Source: Janthinobacterium rivuli (GTDB lineage Bacteria > Pseudomonadota > Gammaproteobacteria > Burkholderiales > Burkholderiaceae_D). Taken from it: a stretch of 64,000 bases of DNA. Position 1 is the stretch's first letter. Each line of letters opens with the position of its first letter. The DNA lies in NCBI RefSeq assembly GCF_029690045.1, contig NZ_CP121464.1, positions 2,914,001 to 2,978,000 of the forward strand. Direction: 5' to 3'. Below, in pieces: positions 25,302 to 33,876 of the stretch. A program made the translations under genes and the position numbers. The notes beneath the pieces are model-generated. The model had not been told where the DNA came from, did no database searches, and saw only the letters and a program-made list of their open reading frames with translations.

Positions 25302-26068
25302 AGCTGGCGGTACCCGGTTTGAGCCGGCGCCGCGGCGCGCTGGCTGCCGCGCTGGCTGTTCCCGTCCTGATGCTGTGCTGCGCCACCGCTGGCGCGCAGG
25401 ATTTATTGGCCGGCGTGGTGCCGGGCGCGAAGACCGACCTGTCGGTCAAGATGCAGATCCTCGTCGTCATGACCCTGCTCGGGCTGCTGCCCGTGATGGT
25501 CATGATGATGACCAGCTTTACCCGCTTCGTCATCGTGCTGTCCCTGCTGCGCCAGGCCCTGGGCCTGCAGCAGGGCTTGCCCAACCGCATCGTCACCGGC
25601 ATCGCCCTGATCCTCACCTTGCTGGTCATGCGCCCCATCGGCGACCAGGTGTGGAAGGAAGCGTTCGTGCCGTACGACCGCGACCAGATCGGCATGCAGG
25701 AAGCCCTGAAGATCGCCGAAGTGCCGATTTCGCGCTTCATGCTGGCGCAGACGAGCAAGGCGGCGCTGGCGCAGATCGCGCACCTGGCAGGCGAACCGGC
25801 AAGCATGCGCCCGCAAGATCATAGTTTCACGGTCAAGCTGGCCGCGTTCGTGCTGTCCGAACTCAAGACGGCGTTCCAGATCGGCTGCATGCTGTTCATA
25901 CCGTTCCTCATCATCGATCTGGTGGTGGCGTCCGTGCTGATGGCCATGGGCATGATGATGCTCTCGCCGCTCGTCATTTCGCTGCCGTTCAAGCTGCTGC
26001 TGTTCGTGCTCGTCGACGGCTGGACCCTGACCGTCAACACCCTAGTTACCAGCATACAGGGCTATTGA
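25298..26068 (+). CDS. fliP: Flagellar export gate protein FliP
   Basis: A 256-residue membrane protein with an N-terminal signal sequence (ALAVPVLMLCCATAGAQ). The FliP core is MTLLGLLPVMVMMMTSFTRFVIVLSLLRQALGLQQ and, in the second half, FVLSELKTAFQIGCMLFIPFLIIDLVVASVLMAMGMMML. It forms the FliP5-FliQ4-FliR1 gate. It overlaps fliN by 4 bp (ATGA). No fliO lies between fliN and fliP, unlike most primary flagellar operons. Confidence 0.97.
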   Translation: MKLAVPGLSRRRGALAAALAVPVLMLCCATAGAQDLLAGVVPGAKTDLSVKMQILVVMTLLGLLPVMVMMMTSFTRFVIVLSLLRQALGLQQGLPNRIVTGIALILTLLVMRPIGDQVWKEAFVPYDRDQIGMQEALKIAEVPISRFMLAQTSKAALAQIAHLAGEPASMRPQDHSFTVKLAAFVLSELKTAFQIGCMLFIPFLIIDLVVASVLMAMGMMMLSPLVISLPFKLLLFVLVDGWTLTVNTLVTSIQGY

Positions 26069-26071
26069 CCG

Positions 26072-26344
26072 ATGTTTACCCCTGAAGTCGCCGTCGACCT
26101 GATCATCGAAGCATTGCATGTCGTCATGCTGCTGGTGGTGATCCTGGTCGTGCCCGGTTTGCTCATGGGCCTGCTGGTCGCGCTGGTGCAGGCGGCCACC
26201 TCGATCAATGAACAGACTATGAGTTTCCTGCCGCGCCTGCTGGTCACCCTGCTGGCCCTGATCCTGGCCGGACGCTGGATGGCCGGTTATCTGATGGATT
26301 ATTGCGTGTCCATCTTTCAGCGCGCCGCCACCCTGGTCGGATAG
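26072..26344 (+). CDS. fliQ: Flagellar export gate protein FliQ
   Basis: A 90-residue protein with two transmembrane helices (VMLLVVILVVPGLLMGLLVALVQA and LLVTLLALILAGRWMAGYLM). The ATSINEQTMSFLPRL loop is characteristic of the family. It starts 3 bp after fliP and wraps the FliP-FliR gate. Length is exactly that expected. Confidence 0.97.
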   Translation: MFTPEVAVDLIIEALHVVMLLVVILVVPGLLMGLLVALVQAATSINEQTMSFLPRLLVTLLALILAGRWMAGYLMDYCVSIFQRAATLVG

Positions 26345-26355
26345 CGCCGCGCGCC

Positions 26356-27153
26356 ATGGATCAGATTTTCAATCAGGTGCTGCCGTTTCTGCTGGCCGTG
26401 TGGTGGCCGTTCTGCCGCATCCTGGCCATGCTCAGCGCCTCGCCCGTGATCGGCGACGCCATGGTGCCCGTGCCCGTGCGGGTGCTGCTGTCGCTGGTGC
26501 TGGCGATCCTGATGCTGCCCGTGATGCAGGCCTCGGGCGTGTCGCAGGACTTGCTGAAGATTGATCCGTTTTCGCTGCACGCCCTCGTCGCCACCCTGGA
26601 GCAGGCCATCATCGGCTTCGTCCTGGGCCTGGCCTTCCACTTCGCCATGTCCGTCATGTCGGTGCTCGGCTACCTGGTGTCGAGCCAGGTTGGCTTTTCC
26701 ATGGCCGTCATGAACGACCCGCTCAACGGCACCTCGTCGGACGTGATCACGGGGATGCTCACCATCATGTGCATGATCGTGTTTTTCGCCATCGACGGCC
26801 ACCTCGTGCTGACGGGCGTGATCGGCGCCAGTTTCAAGGCCTGGCCCGTGGGGCAGGGCTACGGGCCGCTGCTGCTGCAGACGGTGGCATACAACGTGGC
26901 GTGGATTTTCGCCGCCGCCATGCTGCTGGCCTTGCCCATCGTCTTTTCCACCATGGTGGTGCAACTGGGTTTCGGCTTCCTGAACCGCGTGGCGCCGTCG
27001 CTGAACCTGTTTTCGCTGGGCTTTTCCATGATCACCGTGTTCGGCCTGCTGATGGTGGGGCAGATCGTGCGCTTTATCCCGGAGCACTACATCGCCATGA
27101 CGAACCGGGTGCTCGATATGATCGCCGAACAGATGCGGGTGGCCCATGGATAG
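26356..27153 (+). CDS. fliR: Flagellar export gate protein FliR
   Basis: A 265-residue membrane protein beginning MDQIFNQVLPFLLAVWWPFCRILAMLSASPVIG in overall form. FliR motifs are IIGFVLGLAFHFAMSVMSVLGYLVSSQVGFSMAVMNDP and ALPIVFSTMVVQLGFGFLNRVAPSLNLFSLGF. The ATG at 26356 follows fliQ by 11 bp. Its last codons lie in a 13-bp sequence repeated at the flhB start, on the other side of a palindromic element. Confidence 0.95.
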   Translation: MDQIFNQVLPFLLAVWWPFCRILAMLSASPVIGDAMVPVPVRVLLSLVLAILMLPVMQASGVSQDLLKIDPFSLHALVATLEQAIIGFVLGLAFHFAMSVMSVLGYLVSSQVGFSMAVMNDPLNGTSSDVITGMLTIMCMIVFFAIDGHLVLTGVIGASFKAWPVGQGYGPLLLQTVAYNVAWIFAAAMLLALPIVFSTMVVQLGFGFLNRVAPSLNLFSLGFSMITVFGLLMVGQIVRFIPEHYIAMTNRVLDMIAEQMRVAHG

Positions 27154-27276
27154 CGCACGTACCAACAAGCTACTGCGCAGTCCACTTCCGGGCATCCGTT
27201 GCTCGCTGTACCTCCGTACAGCTGCGCTACTCAACCCGGCATTGAACTTGCTCGCTACGCTTGTAGGGCACGTGCG
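27154..27276. repeat. Palindromic intergenic element with inverted ends (fliR-flhB)
   Basis: The ends CGCACGTACCAACAAGC (27154-27170) and GCTTGTAGGGCACGTGCG (27259-27276) are imperfect inverted repeats. The centre holds a CTGTAC-CTCC-GTACAG hairpin (27206-27221). It is flanked by copies of GGGTGGCCCATGG at 27137-27149 and 27282-27294. No coding frame lies inside. The architecture is that of a REP- or MITE-like sequence. A similar element lies at 63197-63313. Confidence 0.7.
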
Positions 27277-27290
27277 GAAAGGGGTGGCCC

Positions 27291-28430
27291 ATGGCGGATA
27301 GCAGCACGGGCGATAAAACCGAAAAGGCGTCACAGCAAAAGCTGAAGAAGTCGCGCCAGGAAGGGCAGGTGGTGCGTTCGCGCGACCTGTCGACGGCGCT
27401 GGGCATCCTGATCAGCATGAAGGTTTTCATTTACCTGCTGCCAGGCTATCTGGTGAGCTTTCGCGAGCTGTTCGCCATGGCCTTCATGCCGCTCGACAGC
27501 AAGGGCGCGCTGGAAAATGCCATGTCGATGGCGTTTACGACGTCGGTGGGCTTGCTGATCAAGATGATCGTGCCGCTGTTCTGCGTGCCCCTGTTCGTCG
27601 TGCTCGGCTCATTGATCCCCGGCGGCTGGGTCATCAGCTCGAAGAACTGGATGCCGAAGATGGAGCGCCTGAGCCCGGCCAAGAATCTGGGCCGTCTGTT
27701 TGCGCCCAAGCATGCTTTTGAATTCGGCTTGTCGATCGCCAAGGCCGCCGTACTGGGCATGGTGCTGGTGCATGTGAGCCGCTCCAGCCTGGTGCAATAC
27801 GTGGACTTGCAACACCGGCCCCTGCAGCAGGCCATGCTCGACGGCTCGGCGCTGATGCTCGACGGGCTGATGGCGCTCATTTCCGTCTTCGTCCTGTTTG
27901 CCATCATCGACGTGCCGGCGCAGGCGTTTTTCTTTGCCCGCAACCAGCGCATGAGCAAGCAGGATGTCAAGGAAGAGCATAAAAGCAGCGAAGGGCGGCC
28001 CGAAGTGCGCCAGCGCATCCGCCAGCTGCAGCAGCAGATCGGCCGGCGCAGCGTGCGCAAGACCGTGCCCGACGCCGACGTGGTGATCGTCAACCCCGAG
28101 CATTACGCCGTCGCACTGAAGTATGACCACGACCGCGCCGAGGCGCCGTTCGTCGTTGCCAAGGGCGTCGACGAGATGGCGCTGTATATCCGGCAAGTGG
28201 CGAAGGAACACAATATTGAAACGCTGGAGTTGCCGCCGCTGGCGCGCGCCATCTACAACACCAGCCAGGTGCAGCAGCAGATTCCCGTGCAGCTGTACCA
28301 GGCCGTGTCGCAGGTGCTGAACTACATCCTGCAATTGAAAGCATTCCGGTCCGGGCAGCGTGCCGCCCAGCCCGTATTACCCACCGAGATGGCCGTGCCA
28401 TCTCATCTGAGCGAGGTAGTCCCTTCATGA
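27291..28430 (+). CDS. flhB: Flagellar export switch protein FlhB
   Basis: A 379-residue protein with four N-terminal transmembrane helices after KTEKASQQKLKKSRQEGQV. A cytoplasmic domain with the autocleavage site follows. That site, residues 268-271, reads NPEH where most FlhB proteins have NPTH. FlhB switches export from rod/hook to filament substrates when FliK signals hook completion. The next gene overlaps by 4 bp. It is separated from fliR by 137 bp that contain a palindromic element. Confidence 0.95.
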   Translation: MADSSTGDKTEKASQQKLKKSRQEGQVVRSRDLSTALGILISMKVFIYLLPGYLVSFRELFAMAFMPLDSKGALENAMSMAFTTSVGLLIKMIVPLFCVPLFVVLGSLIPGGWVISSKNWMPKMERLSPAKNLGRLFAPKHAFEFGLSIAKAAVLGMVLVHVSRSSLVQYVDLQHRPLQQAMLDGSALMLDGLMALISVFVLFAIIDVPAQAFFFARNQRMSKQDVKEEHKSSEGRPEVRQRIRQLQQQIGRRSVRKTVPDADVVIVNPEHYAVALKYDHDRAEAPFVVAKGVDEMALYIRQVAKEHNIETLELPPLARAIYNTSQVQQQIPVQLYQAVSQVLNYILQLKAFRSGQRAAQPVLPTEMAVPSHLSEVVPS

Positions 28431-30514
28431 ATTTCCTGAACCGCGTGGTTGCTGAAATGCGCCGCCACAAGTTCGCCACGCCGCTGTTCCTGCTGGTGAT
28501 CCTGGCAATGATCATCCTGCCGCTGCCGCCGGTGCTGCTCGATATCTTGTTCACTTTCAATATCGTGCTGGCACTGATCGTCATCCTCGTCAGCGTGTCG
28601 GCCAAGCGGCCGCTCGATTTCTCCGTCTTCCCGACGGTGATCCTGGCCACCACCATGCTCAGGCTGACCCTGAACGTGGCGTCCACGCGCGTGGTGCTGT
28701 TGCACGGCCATACGGGTGCGGATGCGGCTGGTAAGGTGATCGAGGCGTTTGGTAACGTGGTGATCGGCGGCAACTTCGTCGTCGGTATCGTGGTCTTCGT
28801 GATCTTGATGATCATCAACTTCGCCGTCGTCACCAAGGGCGCCGAGCGTATATCCGAGGTGTCGGCGCGCTTTACCCTGGACGCCTTGCCGGGCAAGCAG
28901 ATGGCCATTGACGCCGACCTGAACGCCGGCCTGATCAATCAGGAAAAAGCCCAGATCCGCCGCAAGGACGTGGCCGCCGAAGCGGATTTCTACGGCGCCA
29001 TGGACGGCGCGTCGAAGTTCGTGCGGGGCGACGCCGTCGCCAGTATCCTGATTTTGATCATCAATATGGTCGGCGGCGTGGCCATCGGCTCGCTGATGCA
29101 CGACCTGTCGTTCGGCGATGCCTTCCGTCAATACGCACTGCTGACCATCGGTGATGGCCTGGTGGCGCAGATTCCGGCGCTGCTGCTGTCGGCCGCGGCC
29201 GCCATCCTGGTCACCCGCATCAGCGATTCGGGCGACTTCGAACAGCAAGTGGCAGGCCAGGTGCTGACCTCGCCAACGGTGATCTACAGCGCGGCCGGCA
29301 TGATGGTGGCGCTGGCCCTGATTCCAGGCATGCCATGGTTCATGTTCATGACCTTTGCCGGCGTGCTGGCGTTTGTCGCCTGGCGATTGACCAAGCGCGT
29401 GAAGGGACCCGATGCGGCCGGCATGGCGGCCATCGAGGCGGCCTTGCGCGACGAGCGCCCGGCCGAACTGGAGTGGCAGCAACTGCCTGCCGTGCAGCCC
29501 TTGATGGTGATGCTCGGCTATAAACTGGTCGGCATGGTGGATAAAACGCAAGGCGAGCCATTGAACAAGCGCGTCAAGGGCGTGCGCCAGAGCCTGTCCG
29601 AGGCGATGGGCTTGCTGCTGCCGAATATCGGCGTGCGCGACGACCTGGCCCTGAAGCCGTCGCAATATGCGATCGTCCTGTCGGGCACCGTGGTGGCGCA
29701 GGCGGAAGTGCAGGCCGACCGCCTGATGGCGATCCCGTCGCCGAACGTGTATGGCCAGCTGGACGGCATTCCCGGCATCGAGCCGGCCTACGGCATGCCC
29801 GTGACGTGGATTGAGCCGAGCGAGAAGGCGCATGCGCTGGGCCTCGGTTACCAGGTCATCGAGGCGCCCAGCGTGATCGCCACGCACTTGTCGAAGATGG
29901 TGCGCGAATACTTGCCGGAACTGTTCCGCCACGAAGATGTCTCGAACATGATGGAGCGACTGACGGCCCTGTCGCCCAAGCTCGCCGGCGCGCTGGACAA
30001 GGCGCTGACGCACACGCAGCTGCTGCGCGTGTTCCGCGTCTTGCTGGCGGAAAATGTGTCGCTGAAGGATATCGTGCCCATCGCCACCACCTTGCTCGAC
30101 AGTTCGGAAACCACCAAGGATCCGATCCTGCTGGCGGCCGAGGTGCGCTGTGCGCTGCGGCGCCAGATCGTCAGCGGCCTGTTCGGCCAGAAGATGGAAA
30201 TGCAGGCGTTTAACCTGGGCGGCGAGCTGGAAAACATGCTGCTCGGTTCGTTGAACCAGGCGCGCCAGTCCGGCAAGGTGACCCTCGATAACTATCCGAT
30301 CGACCCGCATCTGCTGTCGCAGCTGCAAGTGAACATGCCCGTGGCGCGCGAACAGATGAAGCAGCAGGCCACGCCGCCGCTGCTGCTGGTGCTGCCGCAG
30401 ATCCGTCCGCTGCTGGCCCGCTACGCGCGCCTGTTCGCGCCGGGCCTGCACGTACTGTCGTATAACGAGATCCCGGAAAACCGCGAAGTGAGCATCATCG
30501 GCACGGTGGGGTAA
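28427..30514 (+). CDS. flhA: Flagellar export protein FlhA
   Basis: A 695-residue protein, the normal FlhA length. Eight N-terminal helices start with FATPLFLLVILAMIILPLPPVLLDILFTFNI. The FHIPEP-type cytoplasmic loop has RFTLDALPGKQMAIDADLNAGLI and RRKDVAAEADFYGAMDGASKFVRGDA. The large C-terminal cytosolic domain docks chaperone-substrate complexes. It is the last gene of the fliM-flhA operon and is followed at once by a strong terminator. No flhF, flhG or fleN follows. Confidence 0.98.
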   Translation: MNFLNRVVAEMRRHKFATPLFLLVILAMIILPLPPVLLDILFTFNIVLALIVILVSVSAKRPLDFSVFPTVILATTMLRLTLNVASTRVVLLHGHTGADAAGKVIEAFGNVVIGGNFVVGIVVFVILMIINFAVVTKGAERISEVSARFTLDALPGKQMAIDADLNAGLINQEKAQIRRKDVAAEADFYGAMDGASKFVRGDAVASILILIINMVGGVAIGSLMHDLSFGDAFRQYALLTIGDGLVAQIPALLLSAAAAILVTRISDSGDFEQQVAGQVLTSPTVIYSAAGMMVALALIPGMPWFMFMTFAGVLAFVAWRLTKRVKGPDAAGMAAIEAALRDERPAELEWQQLPAVQPLMVMLGYKLVGMVDKTQGEPLNKRVKGVRQSLSEAMGLLLPNIGVRDDLALKPSQYAIVLSGTVVAQAEVQADRLMAIPSPNVYGQLDGIPGIEPAYGMPVTWIEPSEKAHALGLGYQVIEAPSVIATHLSKMVREYLPELFRHEDVSNMMERLTALSPKLAGALDKALTHTQLLRVFRVLLAENVSLKDIVPIATTLLDSSETTKDPILLAAEVRCALRRQIVSGLFGQKMEMQAFNLGGELENMLLGSLNQARQSGKVTLDNYPIDPHLLSQLQVNMPVAREQMKQQATPPLLLVLPQIRPLLARYARLFAPGLHVLSYNEIPENREVSIIGTVG

Positions 30515-30530
30515 TCGATGGAGTAACAAA

Positions 30531-30555
30531 AACGGCGCTTCGGGCGCCGTTTTTT
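30531..30555 (+). terminator. Rho-independent terminator of fliM-flhA operon
   Basis: AACGGCGC (30531-30538) pairs with GCGCCGTT (30544-30551) around a 5-base TTCGG loop and is followed by a T-run. It starts 17 bp after the flhA stop. Confidence 0.95.
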
Positions 30556-30577
30556 ATGCTGTATCAATTTTGTTGCA

Positions 30578-31678
30578 TCAATCCTGCTCGTCGATGGGTG
30601 GCAGTAGCTCGTGTTCCTGGCCATCGGCCAGCAGCAGCACGCTGCTGGCTTGCGCCGTGTCTTCGTCGTCGCCATAGTCGTAACCGAGCGGCGCCGCCAC
30701 TTCCTTCGAGACGATGATTTCTTCCTCCGGCTCGGCCGCGGGCGCCTCTGCCGGCGCCTCGGGATCGGCTGCCGCTTCCGCTTCCGGCCGCGTCAGCAGC
30801 AGGGCCACTTCGGCCATGGCGCGGAACAGGGCCAGCGACAGCGACGCGGCGCCCGCCTGCATCGGGTAATTGCCGTGCACGCGCTGCGCATGCAACTGGC
30901 GGTTCAGGCGGCAGCGCACCACGCGCAGGCCGGTGCGCCGTACGGCGTCGGCGATCTCGGGCAGGGCCAGGCGCAAATGGCGCAATGCCGCCTCCTCGTC
31001 GGCAGCCAGTTCCAGCAGCACGCCGTCGCCGGACGGTTCCATCTGGATCACGACCCGGCCGATGCCGATGATGATCAGCTCGACGCGCAGCGCCACCTTG
31101 CCGCGCCGCCTCGGTGTTGCTTCTTCGTCTTCGTCGCTGGCCAACACGCGCAGCAGCAGGCGCTGGCCGCCCCAGCCATACACGGCAAAGCGCCACGCTT
31201 CGCTGTCGACCGTCAACGGCGGACGGGCGCCTTCGCGCAGCAGGGCCGGTTGCTGCTCGGCCATGAACAGATTGCCCGGCACGTGCTGGCCGCGCGCCTG
31301 CTCCTGCAGCGCCGCGTATTGCTCGCCATAGGTCTTGACCATCACGCGCCACGAGGCGGCCAGCTGCGCCGCATCGGGCGGCTGCCAGACCAGCTGGCGC
31401 GTGAAGAACAGCTGATTGACCTGCATGGCGCTGCTGTCGCGCGGCATGGCGCCGCCCGTGCCGTCGGCATTGGGCTTGATGAGGGACGCCAGGCTGTCCT
31501 GCCCCTTCTGGTGCAGCTGGGCGGGCAGGGTGCCGGCATCGGGGGCGGGCGCCATGTAGGGACCGATGGGCACCAGCGGCTGGACCACGCCCGGCACCAT
31601 CGGCGTAGCGGGGCTGACGTCGAAGCGCTGGGTAATCAGGGGAACCGGGTTGCCCGATGAAATGCGGTCTATCGCCAT
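30578..31678 (-). CDS. Second FliK-like (Flg_hook-type) protein, role unknown
   Basis: A 366-residue protein not firmly identified. Residues ~195-265 (VALRVELIIIGIGRVVIQMEPSGDGVLLELAADEEAALRHLRLALPEIADAVRRTGLRVVRCRL) follow the FliK C-terminal pattern: a LG.v.v...-like strand, then R..L...LP.L...L...GL.v..v.v. The N-terminal 90 residues are Pro/Ala-rich and the C-terminal 70 very acidic (EAEAAADPEAPAEAPAAEPEEE). A genuine fliK exists at 14513-15670. It lies after the flagellins in the same direction, and no terminator separates it from flagellin 1, so read-through is possible. Function is an inference from fold similarity and context. Confidence 0.7.
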   Translation of the reverse strand: MAIDRISSGNPVPLITQRFDVSPATPMVPGVVQPLVPIGPYMAPAPDAGTLPAQLHQKGQDSLASLIKPNADGTGGAMPRDSSAMQVNQLFFTRQLVWQPPDAAQLAASWRVMVKTYGEQYAALQEQARGQHVPGNLFMAEQQPALLREGARPPLTVDSEAWRFAVYGWGGQRLLLRVLASDEDEEATPRRRGKVALRVELIIIGIGRVVIQMEPSGDGVLLELAADEEAALRHLRLALPEIADAVRRTGLRVVRCRLNRQLHAQRVHGNYPMQAGAASLSLALFRAMAEVALLLTRPEAEAAADPEAPAEAPAAEPEEEIIVSKEVAAPLGYDYGDDEDTAQASSVLLLADGQEHELLPPIDEQD

Positions 31679-31734
31679 GCCACTGTGTCCAGATGAAAGT
31701 CTATAAAAGCCGGTGAATCAGGCGGTATCAGCCA

Positions 31735-32613
31735 TCATGGCTGCAACAGCGACAGTATCATTTTCTGCATGCTCTGGCTTTGCTTGAGCATCGCCGTGCT
31801 GGCCTGCAGCAACATTTGCGCCGACGTCATGTTGGCACTTTCCGCCGCGTAATCGACATCCATGATGCGGCCGATGGCGGCCTTGGTGTTGGTGACCATG
31901 TTGGCCAGGTTGTTGTGCACGTGGTCGAGGCGGTTGGCCGCCGCACCCAGGGCAGAGCGCACGCCGCCGACCTGGTCGAGCGCCGCCGCCAGCTGGTCGA
32001 TCATGCTGTTGGCGCTCCCATTCGTGCCGATCTCGCTGCCGGCCGTGCCGGTGGCGGCAAAGTTGGCGGAAATGGCTTTCAAGATCGTGTCCAGGCTGCC
32101 CATCTTGCCCGACACGTCGAGCCCCATGGTTTCGCCGCTGCTGGCGCCGATCTGGAAGGTCATCGCCTCCGACAGGGCGCCCTTGCCGGCACCACCGTTG
32201 CCCAGCAGCAGGCTGCCGCCATAGGAAGTTTTTGTCATGACGTTGTACAGCTCGAGCCCCAGCGCATCGTACTCGGACTGCATGGCGTCGCGGTCGGTCT
32301 GGTTGGAGGAGGCGTCGGCCGCCTGCGTGGCCAGGTCCTTCATGCGTACCAGCATGTCGGTGACTTCGCCAAACGCGCCTTCGGCCGTCTGCAGCATCGA
32401 GGTGCTGTTCTGCGTATTGCGCATGGCCACCGTCATGCCGCTGACCTGGGCGCTGAGCCGCGTGGCGATCTGCAGGCCCGCGGCGTCGTCCATGGCCGAG
32501 TTGATGCGAAAGCCGGTGGAGAGGCGCATCATCGACGTCGACAGACGGCTTTGCGCGCTGGCGGCGGCGCTTTGGGCGTACATCGCGGCGATATTGGTGT
32601 GAATGCTCAGCAC
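31735..32613 (-). CDS. Flagellin 1 (LafA-type), divergent copy
   Basis: A 292-residue flagellin. The D0/D1 N-terminus is MLSIHTNIAAMYAQSAA with RLSTGFRINSAMDDAAGLQIATRL; the C-terminus has ALGAAANRLDHVHNNLANMVTNTKAAIGRIMDVDYAAESANMTSAQMLLQASTAMLKQSQSM. There is no outer D2/D3 domain, giving the short form typical of lateral flagellins. It differs clearly from flagellins 2 and 3, ends in LLQP and starts with GTG (32613) behind a GGAG site. The own promoter at 32657-32688 matches the other late promoters. Confidence 0.93.
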   Translation of the reverse strand: MLSIHTNIAAMYAQSAAASAQSRLSTSMMRLSTGFRINSAMDDAAGLQIATRLSAQVSGMTVAMRNTQNSTSMLQTAEGAFGEVTDMLVRMKDLATQAADASSNQTDRDAMQSEYDALGLELYNVMTKTSYGGSLLLGNGGAGKGALSEAMTFQIGASSGETMGLDVSGKMGSLDTILKAISANFAATGTAGSEIGTNGSANSMIDQLAAALDQVGGVRSALGAAANRLDHVHNNLANMVTNTKAAIGRIMDVDYAAESANMTSAQMLLQASTAMLKQSQSMQKMILSLLQP

Positions 32614-32656
32614 GTGGCGGCTCCGGTGGGCGGTGAGGGTGAATCGGGTCTACCTT

Positions 32657-32688
32657 GTATAGGCGACTGCGGCACCAGCATTGTTAAA
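32657..32688 (-). promoter_or_regulatory. Sigma-28-like promoter of flagellin 1
   Basis: TTTAACAA (32688-32681), a 13-bp spacer and GTCGCCTATAC (32667-32657) lie about 45-75 bp upstream of the flagellin 1 start. Box sequences and spacing match those at flgK, fliD and the other flagellins. Confidence 0.7.
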
Positions 32689-32727
32689 TCGAAAGGCAAT
32701 ATAGTCAAATCAATACGTTTCGCACAT

Positions 32728-32753
32728 AAAAAAAGCCAGACCGCAGTCTGGCT
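32728..32753 (-). terminator. Terminator of flagellin 2
   Basis: On the minus strand AGCCAGAC pairs with GTCTGGCT around TGCG and is followed by a run of seven T (32734-32728). It lies about 33 bp after the flagellin 2 stop. Confidence 0.93.
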
Positions 32754-32786
32754 TGGCGTTGCTGGCCGCGGACGGCCAGGCAAAGA

Positions 32787-33653
32787 TTATTGCAGCAAGG
32801 ACATGACCATCGAGGACATGCTGTTGCTTTGTTTCAGCATCGCGGTGCCGGCTTGCAGCAGCATTTGCGACGACGTCATGTTCGAGCTTTCGGTGGCGAA
32901 GTCGACGTCCATGATGCGGCCGGTAGCGGCCTTGGTGTTGGTCGAGATGTTCGACAGGTTGTTGTTGACGTGGTCCAGACGGTTGGCGGCGGCGCCCAGT
33001 GCCGAACGGATTTCGCCGACGTTGTCGATCAGATTCGACAGTGCCGTGATGGCGCCGTTAGCGGCCGTGCCGGTAGCGATTTCTGCACCGGCTGCTGCTG
33101 GAGCGGATGCTTTGTAGGTGCCGATGGCGGTACCCAGTGCGCTTGCCAGCGCGCTCATTTTGGTCGATACGTCCAGATCCATCGTTTCACCGGCGCTGGC
33201 GCCGATCTGGAACGTCATTTTGGCAGCCAGGGTGCCGCCGGTCAGCAGGTCGCTGCCGCCGAACGTGGTCTTGGTCATGACGTTGTACAGTTCTTTGCCC
33301 AGGGCATCGAACTCGGCTTGCATGGCGTCCTTGTCATCGGTGTTCGACGACGCATCGGCTGCCTGGGTGGCCAGGTCTTTCATGCGGACCAGCATGTTGG
33401 TCACTTCGTTGAACGCGCCTTCGGCCGTTTGCAGCATCGAGGTGCTGTTTTGGGTGTTGCTCATGGCAACGGTCATGCCGCTGGTTTGCGCTTTCAGGCG
33501 GGTTGCGATTTGCAGGCCGGCAGCGTCATCCATTGCCGAGTTGATGCGGTAGCCGGTGCTCAGGCGGGTCATCGAAGTCGACAGTTGCGATTGGGTTTTA
33601 GCGATCGAATTTTGTGCCGACAGTGCAGCGTTGTTCGTGTGAAGGCTCAGCAT
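32787..33653 (-). CDS. Flagellin 2 (LafA-type)
   Basis: A 288-residue flagellin with MLSLHTNNAALSAQNSIAKTQ, LSTGYRINSAMDDAAGLQIATRLKAQ, and the C-terminal GAAANRLDHVNNNLSNISTNTKAATGRIMDVDFATESSNMTSSQMLLQAGTAMLKQSNSMSSMVMSLLQ. It is nearly identical to flagellin 3 except for about residues 130-195. The variable part is Ala/Thr/Ser-rich, a likely surface and possible O-glycosylation region. It has an AGGAG site, own promoter and terminator. As in flagellin 1, the outer D2/D3 domains are missing. Confidence 0.96.
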   Translation of the reverse strand: MLSLHTNNAALSAQNSIAKTQSQLSTSMTRLSTGYRINSAMDDAAGLQIATRLKAQTSGMTVAMSNTQNSTSMLQTAEGAFNEVTNMLVRMKDLATQAADASSNTDDKDAMQAEFDALGKELYNVMTKTTFGGSDLLTGGTLAAKMTFQIGASAGETMDLDVSTKMSALASALGTAIGTYKASAPAAAGAEIATGTAANGAITALSNLIDNVGEIRSALGAAANRLDHVNNNLSNISTNTKAATGRIMDVDFATESSNMTSSQMLLQAGTAMLKQSNSMSSMVMSLLQ

Positions 33654-33712
33654 GGTGTAGCTCCTAAGGGGGTGGATACATTCTGGAGCAACGGTTTCTT
33701 GTGCTCTCCCAA

Positions 33713-33745
33713 GTACAAGACGACTAAGCGGAAGAATTTATTAAA
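33713..33745 (-). promoter_or_regulatory. Sigma-28-like promoter of flagellin 2
   Basis: TTTAATAA (33745-33738), a 13-bp spacer and GTCGTCTTGTAC (33724-33713) precede the start codon by about 60-90 bp. The surrounding sequence is almost the same at flagellin 3, but the spacer differs between the copies while both boxes are kept. Confidence 0.7.
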
Positions 33746-33818
33746 TGCTTTGGAGAAATTTTTTCATTTCTTTATGCGCGCAGCGATATAGGTGGGCAAA
33801 ACCGGGGCGGCAGACATG

Positions 33819-33843
33819 AAAAAAGCCAGGCAGCAGCCTGGCT
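33819..33843 (-). terminator. Terminator of flagellin 3
   Basis: On the minus strand AGCCAGGC pairs with GCCTGGCT around TGCT and is followed by six T. Compared with the flagellin 2 terminator both arms have changed together, so pairing is kept. Confidence 0.93.
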
Positions 33844-33876
33844 TTGTCTCGCTGGCCGCAAGCGGCCAGGCAAAGA

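Noticed and set aside
28403..30529. 708-codon open frame on the minus strand
   Set aside because: It is the exact antisense of flhA, with His/Gln/Arg-rich low-complexity translation and no motifs.
31690..31715. Possible terminator after flagellin 1
   Set aside because: The GC-rich halves (ACCGCCT, ACCGGCT) are direct and not inverted repeats, so no stem forms.
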